From Bacteroidales bacterium (GTDB lineage Bacteria > Bacteroidota > Bacteroidia > Bacteroidales > UBA4417): 31,726 nt of DNA. The first letter of the stretch is position 1. The number at the start of each line of letters is the position of its first letter. Under the pieces are notes generated by a model. The model did no database searches and was not told the origin of the DNA. It was given only the letters and a program-made list of their open reading frames with translations. The stretch lies in the NCBI GenBank assembly GCA_016707705.1, contig JADJHD010000050.1:1-31726 (forward strand), given 5' to 3'. Shown piece after piece: positions 10,512 through 19,207 of the stretch. A program made the translations under genes and the position numbers.

Positions 10512-10554
10512 AAACGTTTTGTATTTTTCGATTTACACAATCATACGCAAATGT

Positions 10555-10629
10555 TTAGCCCCTCTCTTTACCGTAATAGTAAAAAAAGAAAAAGCTATAA
10601 TAATTTGCGTTCTGTTTCTGTGTATTCAT
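10555..10629 (-). CDS. pheL: Phe/Tyr leader peptide (attenuator)
   Basis: A 24-codon ORF begins about 10 nt downstream of the predicted transcription start. Its residues 10-19 are YYSFFFFYYY, nine aromatic residues in ten, followed by GKERG and TAA. The codon run lies just before the antiterminator strand (10558-10565), so a ribosome waiting for charged tRNA-Phe or tRNA-Tyr would leave that strand free. A ribosome reaching the stop codon would cover it and let the terminator at 10486-10511 form. The operon makes both amino acids, so the composition fits its job. It is too short for ordinary gene finders. The symbol follows enterobacterial pheL by analogy of role, not homology. Confidence 0.88.
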   Translation of the reverse strand: MNTQKQNANYYSFFFFYYYGKERG

Positions 10630-10644
10630 AGTAGTCGTGTAATG

Positions 10645-10674
10645 CAAAGATACTGCTATCAATGGTTCAATCAA
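10645..10674 (-). promoter_or_regulatory. Bacteroidota-type promoter of the aromatic operon
   Basis: Minus strand: TTG (10672-10674), exactly 19 nt, then TATCTTTG (10645-10652), a full match to the TTG-N19-TAnnTTTG consensus of the Bacteroidota primary sigma factor. It places the start about 10 nt before the leader peptide ATG. Confidence 0.85.
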
Positions 10675-10821
10675 CAAAATGGATGCCTGTTTGGTTCAAA
10701 TATAGATATATAAATATGTATCTCTCTCATTTTCAGCGCCCTATTTTAGGCATTTTTTTACATCCCAATTATCGGCCTTTTTGAAACCTTACTACCTTAG
10801 TCGGACCAAATAAAAAATGAG

Positions 10822-12217
10822 ATGACATATCCTAAATCCCTGATTATTGCCCTGACTCTGCTTTCATTTTCATTTAGCCCGCTTGCCCAGAATCAGACAA
10901 AATCGCAGAAAGTTGATCCTGCTTCGCCCGACTTTAACTATCAAAAGATGGCCGCAGAAGCGAAAGATGCCTATCTGCATGCCTGGAACGGCTATAGGCA
11001 GTATGCCTGGGGAATGGATGCGCTGCGGCCCTTATCAAGAAGTGGACATAACTGGTATCCTCAGAGTTTGCTGATGACACCCATTGATGCCTACGACGGA
11101 TTGCTCATCCTGGGATTTAAGGAAGAGGCTGCTGAAGCTAAGAAGCTCATCTTTGAGAAGCTAAACTTTGATGTGGACATGGAGGTTCAGAATTTCGAAG
11201 TCTCCATCAGGATACTCGGCGGACTGCTTTCGGCCTATGAACTGGATGGCGACAAGCGTTTCCTGAATCTTGCCGAGGACCTGGCAAACAGGCTTATCAA
11301 GTCATTCGACTCACCAACGGGTATGCCTTACCGCTATGTTAACCTTAAAACCGGAAAAACGCGGGGTGAAGTTTCAAATCCGGCTGAAATTGGCACCTAT
11401 ATCGTGGAATATGGTGTACTGAGCCGCGACCTGAATAATCCCAAATACTATGAAGCTGCCAAAAAGGCAATGAATACGCTGTATGCCAAGCGCTCCCCTC
11501 TTGATCTTACCGGCTCAAGCATCAATGTGGAAACCGGTGAGTGGGTATCAACCTCTTCTCATATTTCCGGCGGCATTGATTCCTATCTGGAGTATATGCT
11601 CAAGGCCGGAATTCTATTCAAGGATGATGATATGACCAAAATGTGGCAAAGCAGTCTCAAGGCTGTGAATTCTCATTTGCTGGATAAACGCTATTCCGGA
11701 AGCTGGTATGGACGCGCTGATATGAAGGACGGCATCCTCAAAAACTCCTATTACGGTGCTTTGGATGCCTTCTTTGCGGGTAGTCTGGCAATGGCTGGTG
11801 ACCTCGACAATGCAGCTGCCCTTCAGCAATCGAACTACAATATGTGGATGCTCACCGGTATTGAACCTGAGGTTCTGGACTACAGCACCATGACTATTTT
11901 GTATATCCGGCTATGAACTTCGTCCGGAGAACCTTGAAGGTGCCTACTATCTCTACCATTACACAGGAAATGTAAAATACCTGGAAATGGGAAAAGCAAT
12001 GTTCGATAACCTGGTAAAATACTGCAAAAACGATGTTGGTTTCTGCGCTCTCAGTGATGTCAGAACCTTCGAGAAAAAGGATGAAATGGAGAGTTTCTTT
12101 CTTGCCGAGACTCTTAAATATGCCTTCCTGCTTTTCGACAACGGAGCTTCCCTCGATTTCAACAAGGTCATTTTCAATACTGAAGCCCACCCTTACCTAA
12201 GGGATTTCAGGAAATAG
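10822..12217 (+). CDS. Secreted glycoside hydrolase family 47 (alpha-1,2-mannosidase), one frameshift
   Basis: The N-terminus MTYPKSLIIALTLLSFSF ending in SPLAQ is a signal peptide. The mature part opens with KDAYLHAWNGYRQYAWGMD and DALRPLSRSG, then TPIDAYDGLLILG, the hallmark of the GH47 (alpha/alpha)7 barrel. After residue about 358 an indel near 11895-11908 shifts the frame. The second part reads GYELRPENLEGAYYLYHYTG, EKKDEMESFFLAETLKYAF, LLFD and FNTEAHPYL; the Thr of NTEAHP is the calcium ligand and the Glu/Asp in these blocks are the acid/base set. Total about 464 residues, close to bacterial GH47 catalytic domains. These enzymes trim alpha-1,2-mannose by inversion; in Bacteroidota they act on host or fungal mannans. 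It stands alone, without a SusC/SusD pair. Confidence 0.9.
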
Positions 12218-12411
12218 AGATAGATTAAAGTATTTGAGCAGATTATTGCTAAGAACCCTTTGTATTCATTGGTGTCCGCAGCGACGGATTGTGGCAAAAA
12301 AAACTGTTACTAAGGATTTCTCGCCACGAACCACCCTGACGAATTACCGTTGTTGTAAAATGAGAAGACAATAGTAAAGTTGGCTCAAATAATAAACGCA
12401 GAAATTTCCCT

Positions 12412-13200
12412 TTATCTGACTACAAACTTCCCTGCAGGAATGGATTTGCCATTCATGCTGAGCCTGTAGATATAGTTTCCCGATGGTAATCCGGAAACCG
12501 GCAATTCCATTGATCCTCCTGTGTTTGCCTGATACCGGCCCATTTCCTTTCCAGAGAGATCTGAAACAATAATTTCCGCTTCACCAAATGCTGTTGACTC
12601 CGGGTAAAATACCCTGATGCTTGTTTCGGCAGGATTGGGATAAGGCAATTGAAGCATGCCCTCAGGCTCCTTCAAACCCGCTGGTTTGGTAGGCAATGAA
12701 TATATTTCAGTGGCAGAAATATAACTGGAGATGGAGAAATCATAAATATAAACCATCAGCTTTGGTTCACTGTTGGAAACAGTAAAGGTTGAGGAATAAA
12801 CACCCCCCGGAACCGTCAGCAGGGTAGTCCCGCTTTCATTAACCACAGTAGTTGTATAGACAAAATAACCTGTCGTATCAGTAGTTGCAACATAAATATA
12901 GGAAACCATAAGCATCTCAACAAGATCGTCCTGATTGAAAACCTTGGAACTTACATAGGCAATATCATAAAGTAAACTACCTGCACCCAGGTTCAGATTC
13001 ACAGTTTTCCAGGGCGTATGATCCTCATTATAAATCAGAACTGAATTGTTTAGATAATCGGTAACGAAGTATTTATATCCGAAATTCTCAACATCCGCTA
13101 GCTCAGCCGTTCCGGAATAATTATGTTCCAAGGTAATTTGAGCTCTCAGAGCGGTACCAATGATTAAAAGTGCAATGAACAGGGTAGTTTTTAGTTTCAT
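12412..13200 (-). CDS. Exported protein with type IX secretion C-terminal sorting domain
   Basis: A complete 262-residue protein. Residues 1-21 (MKLKTTLFIALLIIGTALRA) form a signal peptide. Residues about 25-180 are beta-rich and match no family I recognise. Residues about 183-262 are a T9SS type A sorting domain: LQLPYPNPAETSIRVFY, IIVSDLSGKEMGRYQ, LPSGNYIYRLSMNGK and a terminal GKFVVR. The domain directs passage through the PorU-type system and attachment or release at the cell surface. It converges with the GH47 gene (195 bp between), so they are not one operon. The passenger could be a surface adhesin or short beta-propeller fragment; this is unresolved. Confidence 0.85.
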   Translation of the reverse strand: MKLKTTLFIALLIIGTALRAQITLEHNYSGTAELADVENFGYKYFVTDYLNNSVLIYNEDHTPWKTVNLNLGAGSLLYDIAYVSSKVFNQDDLVEMLMVSYIYVATTDTTGYFVYTTTVVNESGTTLLTVPGGVYSSTFTVSNSEPKLMVYIYDFSISSYISATEIYSLPTKPAGLKEPEGMLQLPYPNPAETSIRVFYPESTAFGEAEIIVSDLSGKEMGRYQANTGGSMELPVSGLPSGNYIYRLSMNGKSIPAGKFVVR

Positions 13201-13272
13201 GAGGGTTCTTGTTTAAATGATTCCAGTTTTGCAAAAGACCTTTGACTGAATAAATGTAATTAGGTTTAAAAT

Positions 13273-13311
13273 AAAAAAGCGGACAGCATTCATTTTTTGA
13301 ATACTGTCCGC
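13273..13311 (-). terminator. Intrinsic terminator downstream of the 125-residue His-rich gene
   Basis: GCGGACAG (13279-13286) pairs with CTGTCCGC (13304-13311), and ATTCA with TGAAT inside, around a T5 loop. On the minus strand the stem is followed by TTTTTT (13273-13278). Confidence 0.8.
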
Positions 13312-13335
13312 CTTGTGATTTTAACCGAACCGGGA

Positions 13336-13713
13336 TTATGCCTCTTTTTCTGGTTCCTGCTGCTTACTCTCGAATGAGTGACCGCAACGTTTCTTGAGCT
13401 TTTCCTTCTGCTCTGGACTTAAACTTTCCCAGCGCTGCCTCATGAATTCATGTCTTGAACCATGATGTGGGTGGCATCCCCCACCAACATGTGCGTACTG
13501 CATATGTCCGTGGAAGCCGTGATGATGAAATCCTTTGAAACCAAACAGCACTCTTGCGAGCAGCAGGATTCCGGCAGCCTGCCAGAAGGTGATGGTTCCA
13601 ACCGTAAAGAGGGCTGGCATGATCCAGTTCCATAGCGACATGGTTATGATTGATCCTATGGCTACAAATGCAACTGGGGCTAAGACAAATAAAAATCTGA
13701 ATTTTCTTTTCAT
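13336..13713 (-). CDS. Small His-rich membrane protein, paralogue A of the sigma-factor locus
   Basis: 125 residues. Residues about 5-30 and 34-57 are two membrane helices joined by WNWIMPALFTVGTITFWQAA; then FGFKGFHHHGFHGH and a GGGCHPHHGSRHEF segment rich in His and Cys, and a charged tail RQRWESLSPEQKEKLKKRC. The order W-x(3)-P-x(4)-VG-x-I-x-(F/Y)WQ-x-AG-(I/L)LLL-x-R-x-LFG is shared with the 107-residue protein at 14238-14561, so the two are paralogues. The tail resembles the acidic helical end of small Bacteroidota proteins encoded beside ECF sigma factors. Metal binding by the His/Cys cluster and an anti-sigma or sensor role are inferences. Its promoter matches that of the sigma gene. 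Confidence 0.8.
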   Translation of the reverse strand: MKRKFRFLFVLAPVAFVAIGSIITMSLWNWIMPALFTVGTITFWQAAGILLLARVLFGFKGFHHHGFHGHMQYAHVGGGCHPHHGSRHEFMRQRWESLSPEQKEKLKKRCGHSFESKQQEPEKEA

Positions 13714-13778
13714 TGTAAGGGTTATTAGTTTGTTTCGTGAAAGGCTTGTTAACTGTTAAATGATTGCCTTTATCAGGG

Positions 13779-13809
13779 AGACGGGAACAAAGTGGTTTTA
13801 CTTTAATTA
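13779..13809 (-). promoter_or_regulatory. ECF-type promoter of the 125-residue gene
   Basis: Minus strand: TAATTAAAGTAAAA, 12 nt, CGTCT. Both boxes and the spacing are the same as upstream of the ECF sigma gene (15168-15198), while the 12 nt between differ. CGTCT is a common ECF -10 sequence. It lies 65 nt before the ATG. Confidence 0.7.
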
Positions 13810-13829
13810 CTGACGAAAAATTTTGAAAA

Positions 13830-14237
13830 GGGGGGGGGGAAGAATTCAGGAGTCATCCGCCAGCCGGCGGACAGAAGCCAGAATGTGTTAGTTAGAAGTC
13901 GGGTGTTAGAATTCAGTAGTCATCGGCCAGCCGGCGGACAGAATAGAAAAATGGTACCAATATTTGAAAATTATTCTGGCCGCCTCGGCGTAAGGTTTCA
14001 GGAATCTCGCTCCCGGCTCCAAACTTTTGGATTCAGGCTACTTAATCCTGAATTCAGGATTCTAGTTTCTGGATTCCGGCTTCTGGCTCCTGCCGGCAAA
14101 GACGGATGGATTCAAACTTCTGTCCGCCAGCTGGCGGAGTGCTTCTAAATTCTGAGTTCTAGCTACTGAATTCCATATTCTGGATTCTGACTTCTGGCTT
14201 CTGAATTCTTCCTTCTGAATTCTTCCTTCTTTCAAAC
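13830..14237. repeat. Intergenic cluster of dispersed palindromes and GAATTC/TTCTGA short repeats
   Basis: This 430-bp gap has no gene. It holds a G9 run (13831-13839), palindromes TCCGCCAGCCGGCGGA at 13856-13871, a variant at 13923-13938 and TCCGCCAGCTGGCGGA at 14123-14138. It also holds the ATTCAGTAGTC / AGAATAGAAAAATGG block seen at 2165-2300 and many imperfect TTCTGGATTC / TTCTGAATTC units up to 14230. Confidence 0.8.
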
Positions 14238-14561
14238 TCAAGATTTTCTCTCACAACGTGCTCTCCAATTCTCCCTGAATTTCAGCTTCTCCTCATCCGA
14301 CATCTCCGACCACTTGCTTTTCATTCGCTCATGCGCTTCATGATGATGCTGTGAATGCTTCCCAAATCCAAATCCTCCGAAGAGTATCCTGCAAAGCAGC
14401 AGTAATCCGGCAGATTGCCAGTAATCAATTTCACCTACTTTGGCCACATCCGGCAAAATGGCATTCCAGAGGAACATCACTACTCCGGCAAGAATGAAAA
14501 ACATTAGGGGGAAGAGGAAAATAAAGTACCAGCGCTTGCGAAAATTCGAGTTGTTCATCAT
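14238..14561 (-). CDS. Small His-containing membrane protein, paralogue B, in the sigma-factor operon
   Basis: 107 residues. Residues about 11-32 (WYFIFLFPLMFFILAGVVMF) and 46-64 (YWQSAGLLLLCRILFGGFGF) are membrane helices; then GKHSQHHHEAHERM and a basic/acidic tail with KWSEMSDEEKLKFRENWRAR ending in C-E-R-K-S. It shares the central motif with the 125-residue protein. It starts 18 bp after the sigma-factor stop and so is almost certainly co-transcribed with it. A role as membrane partner (anti-sigma or metal/envelope sensor) of the sigma factor is inferred from position only. Confidence 0.8.
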   Translation of the reverse strand: MMNNSNFRKRWYFIFLFPLMFFILAGVVMFLWNAILPDVAKVGEIDYWQSAGLLLLCRILFGGFGFGKHSQHHHEAHERMKSKWSEMSDEEKLKFRENWRARCERKS

Positions 14562-14579
14562 AATATCTTTCTTTGAGTA

Positions 14580-15132
14580 TCAATAATCAAGAAATTCATT
14601 GTAAAGTCCTTCAAGCCTCTTCCTGAGGTACTTGACGGCATATCCCTTCCGGGAAATAATGGTCTTGAGGTTTTCGCCCGTTTTATCGGCAATTTCCTGC
14701 AGGGTCATATCTTCCAGCTCATTCCACACAAACACCTGCCTTTGGTTTTCGGGCAGTTCGTCCAGGGCAATAAACAGCTCTTCCCAGAAAACTTCCTTTA
14801 AGCTGATCCAATTCCGGGTCACCATCTTCCGATAATAATATTCCGGTGATGCTTTCCAGTCCCTCTTCATCCTGTCCGCCAATCTCCTCAAGGAATTCAG
14901 GGCTTTTCTTCCGGTAGCGGTCGGTGATCTTGTTTCTGGCCACCCTGAACAGCCAGGCACTTAATTGATTTATTTCTTCAAGGTTCACCACATTGCTGAG
15001 CTGATACCATACATCCTGCAATATATCGCGTGCATCCTCATCGGAATTTACCCTTCCACGGATAAACCCGAACAGGCGCTTGCCATAACTACCAACAGTT
15101 TCAGCAATGGTTTGATTCCTGTTTCCTGCCAT
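14580..15132 (-). CDS. ECF RNA polymerase sigma factor, one frameshift
   Basis: Sigma region 2 (residues about 10-80) reads FIRGRVNSDEDARDILQDVW and LSAWLFRVARNKITDRYRKK, the -10 recognition and core-binding helices. After an indel near 14800, region 4 continues as LFIALDELPENQRQVFVWNE, MTLQEIADKTGENLKTIISR and KGYAVKYLRKRLEGLY, the -35 binding helix-turn-helix. About 184 residues in total, usual for ECF factors. I chose ATG 15132 over 15156 because the promoter at 15168-15198 would put the transcript start within a few bases of 15156. The paralogous membrane gene follows in the same operon. The shared promoter suggests it activates itself. Confidence 0.88.
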
Positions 15133-15167
15133 TTCTATATTTCCGGTCGCTGTCATATTACCTTGAC

Positions 15168-15198
15168 AGACGAATGACTTTCAATTTTACTTTAATTA
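15168..15198 (-). promoter_or_regulatory. ECF-type promoter of the sigma-factor operon
   Basis: Minus strand: TAATTAAAGTAAAA (15185-15198), 12 nt, CGTCT (15168-15172), the same two boxes as at 13779-13809. It implies autoregulation and decides the downstream start codon. Confidence 0.7.
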
Positions 15199-15232
15199 TC
15201 CTGAATTTTTATAATTGTGCTAGTAGCGTAAA

Positions 15233-15405
15233 ATAGAACACGGATGACACAGATGCAACTGATCCGCCAGCCGGCGGACAGATTTGATTGTGCTTTGTTG
15301 AAACCATTCCGTTATGCTCAGAATCGCTGGGTTGTTCTGCGAAAATCAAATTGCATAATTTGTATCTGCGTAAATCAGCGAGAAACCCTTTGCTACTTGC
15401 AAGAA
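15233..15405. repeat. Dispersed intergenic repeat set downstream of the ATP-grasp gene
   Basis: AATAGAACACGGATGACACA then GATGCAACTGAT, palindrome TCCGCCAGCCGGCGGA (15263-15278), and ATCAGCGAGAAACC with GCTACTTGCAAGAA (15372-15405). The first and last pieces recur, in swapped order, at 16821-16960 on the other side of the ATP-grasp gene. Confidence 0.7.
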
Positions 15406-15430
15406 TTACCACCGCTGTTCAGTCAATGAC

Positions 15431-16598
15431 TTATCCAATAAACTCACAAAGGTCATTATTCAGGATCCAGTTTAATTCCCCAATATGCTCCTTCGGTGTT
15501 TCGGTAAAGATAAACCCAAATAAGGGGAATTTGTGAAAATCGGCAGGCCTGAATTCAAGGGGATTATGAAAATGAGTTAAGAGACGGGCATGATCAAAGG
15601 ATTGAATTTTTTCGCCGGGAATACCTGTAGAATTATTCAGAACGATAAGACTGTAAAGGGTTTCCGGATCTCGACTGCAGATTGTCTGCCCAGTCCGGTT
15701 TCAGGTTTTTCAGGAAATACTCATAGGCATTGAATCCGAAGGCATTGCTGGTATTATCGGCTGTAGTGCACCAGCCTCCATACCGAAGTGGGTTCACTTC
15801 AATCGGGACCATCCTTCCCTGCTCATCAATCCTTACCTCCACATGCAATGGGAAATTCCTGAGCTCTACCAGTCCGGCAAGCATCTTCAGGAAACCTGTC
15901 ATTCTTTCCAGGTTTTCCAATACAATCTCCCCCGACGTCACATATACCCTGTCGCTTACATCCTCCCTGCTTGCAAAGTAATGTTTCCAGGTGTTGAGCA
16001 AAACGGGCTCTCCTGCATCATCAAAATAGGCGTCGAAAGCATATTCATCTCCCTCAATGTACCCTTCGGCAATATAACTGGCAGTCTCCAGCACCTCCAC
16101 CGGGTACAAATGCTGAACCTGCTCAATTTCATCGTGAATCTGATGCTTTAGAATTTCCCAGTCTTCAGGAGTGTTTACCGTATGCACTCCCAGACTGAAG
16201 AACCCCACCGATGGCTTGATCACAAAGGGATAGGGAAAGGAAGAGGCATCCGTTTCCAGCAGAGAGTTAATCGGTATTTCCTTAAAGAACAGCTCGGGGT
16301 AAATAGCTTGCGTTAATTTGCGGAAGGCGAACTTATCCTTGAAAAGTGTGATTTTCTCCGGCAAGTCTGTGAATCCCAGGTTCCTGCTGATCCAGTGAAT
16401 CGCATTCTCCGAATTGGTATATATCCTGCAGCCCGGATTTTCCCTGATCTGCCTGATCGCTTCTCCTTCACTCAGACAAAACGCATCTTTATCCGGATCA
16501 AAATGTATATTCCCCGAAGGTTCAAACACCGGTAATTGCATATCCCTGATTGTTTTCTTCAGGAACTCGGAAACATAGGGTTGATCCAGTAAAATCAT
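15431..16598 (-). CDS. ATP-grasp domain protein, C-terminal frameshift
   Basis: From ATG 16598 a 321-codon frame contains KITLFKDKFAFRKL, FPYPFVIKPSVGFFSLGVH (the ATP-binding lysine strand and flexible loop), YIAEGYIEGDEYAFDAYFD, and HVEVRIDEQGRMVPIEVNPL with the metal-binding Glu-x-Asn. These are the marks of an ATP-grasp carboxylate-amine ligase fold. The open frame ends at 15633, but the neighbouring frame continues without stops as DPETLYSLIVLNNSTGIPGE, FDHARLLTHFHNPLEF, PLFGFIFTETPKEHI and ends at TAA 15431, giving about 389 residues. So an indel near 15660 truncates it artificially or really. The substrate is unknown. The gene appears monocistronic. Confidence 0.82.
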
Positions 16599-16623
16599 GA
16601 ATAGCGTTGTTGGTCAGTACCCG

Positions 16624-16651
16624 CAAATTTAGGGAATAAGGGGAATTGCAA
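16624..16651 (-). promoter_or_regulatory. Probable promoter of the ATP-grasp gene
   Basis: Minus strand TAAATTTG (16624-16631) matches TAnnTTTG; TTG lies 17 nt upstream (16649-16651), two short of the usual 19. The start codon is 25 nt from the -7 box. Confidence 0.5.
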
Positions 16652-16665
16652 GTAGGTGCGAAGGG

Positions 16666-16786
16666 CAGGCGATTGTCATGCGATGGTCAGGCAATTGTCA
16701 TTCGATAGTCAGGCGATGGTCATGCAATAGTCATGCGATTGTCATGCGATTGTCATTCAATAGTCATGCGATAGTCAGGCAATTGT
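16666..16786. repeat. 11-bp tandem repeat array, 11 units
   Basis: Eleven consecutive units of exactly 11 bp with consensus CA(T/G)(G/T)C(G/A)AT(T/G/A)GT and no length change. The last unit runs into TTGGGGA. Related arrays lie at 19208-19240 and 19371-19403 and, inverted, at 19441-19528. Confidence 0.9.
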
Positions 16787-17134
16787 TTGGGGAAATCCTC
16801 TGCGAAAATCCCCTTATTTATCCGCGCTAATCAGCGAGAAACCCAGTGCTACTTGCAAGAAAGTTCAATTTCAAAGTTTTCCCAAAGGAGTCAATTATGT
16901 ACCGGTAGCAATGAATAGAACACAGATGACACGGATGCAACTGATTAACACTGATTTGGATCGTACTTAGCGTGTCAACAATTTCATTCTCAAATTACCG
17001 AATTACCGAATTTTCAAATTCCCCTCCTACCAAATCTTTACCCTTTTCCGTCAGGGGACGGACTTTGTCTTTTTCCTTTTATCCTTTGTTTTGTTCCTTT
17101 TCCTTTTGTCTTTTTCCTTTTGTCTTTTATCTTC
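16787..17134. other. Gene-free stretch with dispersed repeats and a pyrimidine-rich tract
   Basis: 16821-16861 and 16914-16960 repeat sequence found at 15233-15405 (ATCAGCGAGAAACC, GCTACTTGCAAGAA, GATGACACGGATGCAACTGA). 17040-17134 is almost pure CCTTTTGTCTTTTTCCTT-type pyrimidine sequence, downstream of the M13 peptidase gene. No convincing hairpin terminator is seen. Confidence 0.6.
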
Positions 17135-19164
17135 TTACCAAATTTTCACCCTCTTCCCCTCATCTCTCCACATCCTATCCCCCTCCTTGATACCAAAAGC
17201 AGCATAGAACTCCGGCAGGTTCGACAAGGGACCGATTACCCGGAATTTAGCAGGAGAATGCACATCACTCTTCACAATATTGGTGATAACCTCCGGACGC
17301 ATATTGATCATCCAGGCAAGGGCGTAGCCAAGGAAGAAACGCTGAGCAGGTGAATAGCCGGCAATGTTTTTATTTTCCTTGAACTGGGAAGTCTTCATGA
17401 AAGCCTCATATCCCATGCTGATACCGGCCAGATCGGCGATATTTTCGCCCTGGGTCATTTCGCCGTTGATATGCAGACTGTCGATAGCCACAAAAGCATT
17501 GAACTGCTCCACAATCAGGCGGGTGCGTGCAGAGAAACTGGCTGAATCGGCTGCCGTCCACCAGTTGTTGAGATTGCCTTCCTTGTCGTACTTACAGCCC
17601 TGATCATCAAAGCCATGGGTGATCTCATGCCCGAAGGTTGAACCGCCAATAATGGAATACAGAATGGCATCATCAGCCAGCACATGCTCATAGCCTGGGA
17701 CCAGGATATTGCAGCCCGGCACGCAGATCTCGTTATTGGATGGATTGTAGTAGGCATTATAGGTTTGCGGATACATATCCCACTCCTTGCGGTCAACGGG
17801 CTTGCCGTATTTTGCAACCATATAATCGAACTGCCAGCGGGAAACATTCATCACATTGCGGGCGTAGGATTCCCTGTTGATTTTCACAGAACTCAGGTCC
17901 TTCCATTGATCGGGATAACCCACCTTCATCACGATTCCCTTTAGCTTATCCAGTGCTTTTGCGCGGGTTTCGGCACTCATCCATTCCAGACTTTTTATCC
18001 TTTCGGCATACACATCCCTGATGGCATTTCCGATTTCCAGCAGCTTCTCCTTGGTGCCATCGGGCAGATATTCCTTCACATACACCTGTCCCACAAGCTC
18101 GCCCAGGGAACCATCGGTTTGCTCCACCACCCTTTTCCAGCGGGGTTTTGGTTCGGCTACTCCCGACAATGTAGCACCGTAGAAACTAAAGGACTCATTG
18201 AAGGATTTATCATCCATATACTGAGCCATGCCGCTGTAGAGGTGAAACTTGAGGTAATTCTTCCACTCCTCCAGGGTAAAGGACTTCAGGTAGCCATTGA
18301 ATGCCTTGAGAAACTCGGGTTGTCCGACAATCACTGAATCCACGGACTTCAAGCCCGACTGCTCCATAAACAGTTTCCAGTCGAAGCCCGGAGCCAGTTC
18401 TGTGAGTTTTGCGAGGTTTAGCTTGGTATAGTTAAGAAGTGGATCGCGGGTATCTTCAATTTTGCGGGAAGAACCGGCAAGGGCAGTTTCCAGTTTCATC
18501 AGATTTTTGGCTGCAGTCCCGGCCTTTTGTTCATCGTATCCCAGCAGCTGGAACATCTTGCCGGCATGCTCCACGAATTTCTGACGGATCAGTTTGGCGC
18601 GCCCGTCGGTATCGAAATAATAGCTTCTGTCGTAGAGGCTAAGTCCGCCCTGCACTATGCGGATAGCATTTTTAGAGCTGATGCGGTCATCCTGTCCGAT
18701 GTAAAACCCAAACAAGGCAGAACCGGTATAGGGCCTGAGTTTTGCTGCGGTGCCGGCCAGAGATTTCATATCGCTGATGGCTTCAATTTCTGCAAGTTCC
18801 GGCTGAATATCCTTCATTCCCCTGACGTTCAGGTTCAGGCTATCCATTCCCGAATAGAAGAAATCCCCAATCTTCTGCTTATCGCTGCCTGGCTCGGGAT
18901 TCTTAAGAGCCGCTGCCGATTCGCAAATCTCCTTAATCTGGGCATTGATGGTATCCTGAATCATCTGCCATAAACCATTGCTTTGTTCCGATGCAGGAAT
19001 AGGATGCTGCTTAAACCAGCTCCCATTGGCAAAGGCGAAAAAATCATCCCCCGGCTTCACTGTCGAATCAATATGCGAAACCATAGGATCCGCCTCTGTT
19101 TTAACAGTGTTTTGCAGGAAACAAATGCAAGGAGAAATGAAAGAAGGAAAAGGGTGAGGGTTGT
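17135..19164 (-). CDS. M13 family zinc metallopeptidase (neprilysin/PepO-like), probable lipoprotein
   Basis: The main body (from about 19083 to the stop) is a full M13 enzyme: DDFFAFANGSWFKQHPIP at the N-terminus, a long helical lid domain, NAYYNPSNNEICVPGCNI, the zinc motif GHEITHGFDDQG (about 17600-17640), the third ligand in GENIADLAGISM, and the closing GPLSNLPEFYAAFG and RVKIW. It would hydrolyse oligopeptides in the periplasm or at the outer membrane. The open frame starts at 19264, but its first about 34 codons are 11-bp repeat sequence and not gene. In another frame 19164-19114 reads LFLLSFLLAFVSC, a lipoprotein signal with lipobox Cys, so an indel between 19114 and about 19095 hides the true start; no ATG is visible there. 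Confidence 0.92.
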
Positions 19165-19207
19165 TTAAATCTAAGGGCCTGGAAAATGATGAAAGGTAAT
19201 CGATGAG

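Noticed and set aside
16666..16786. CRISPR array
   Set aside because: Units are 11 bp and contiguous with no spacers, and there are no cas genes.
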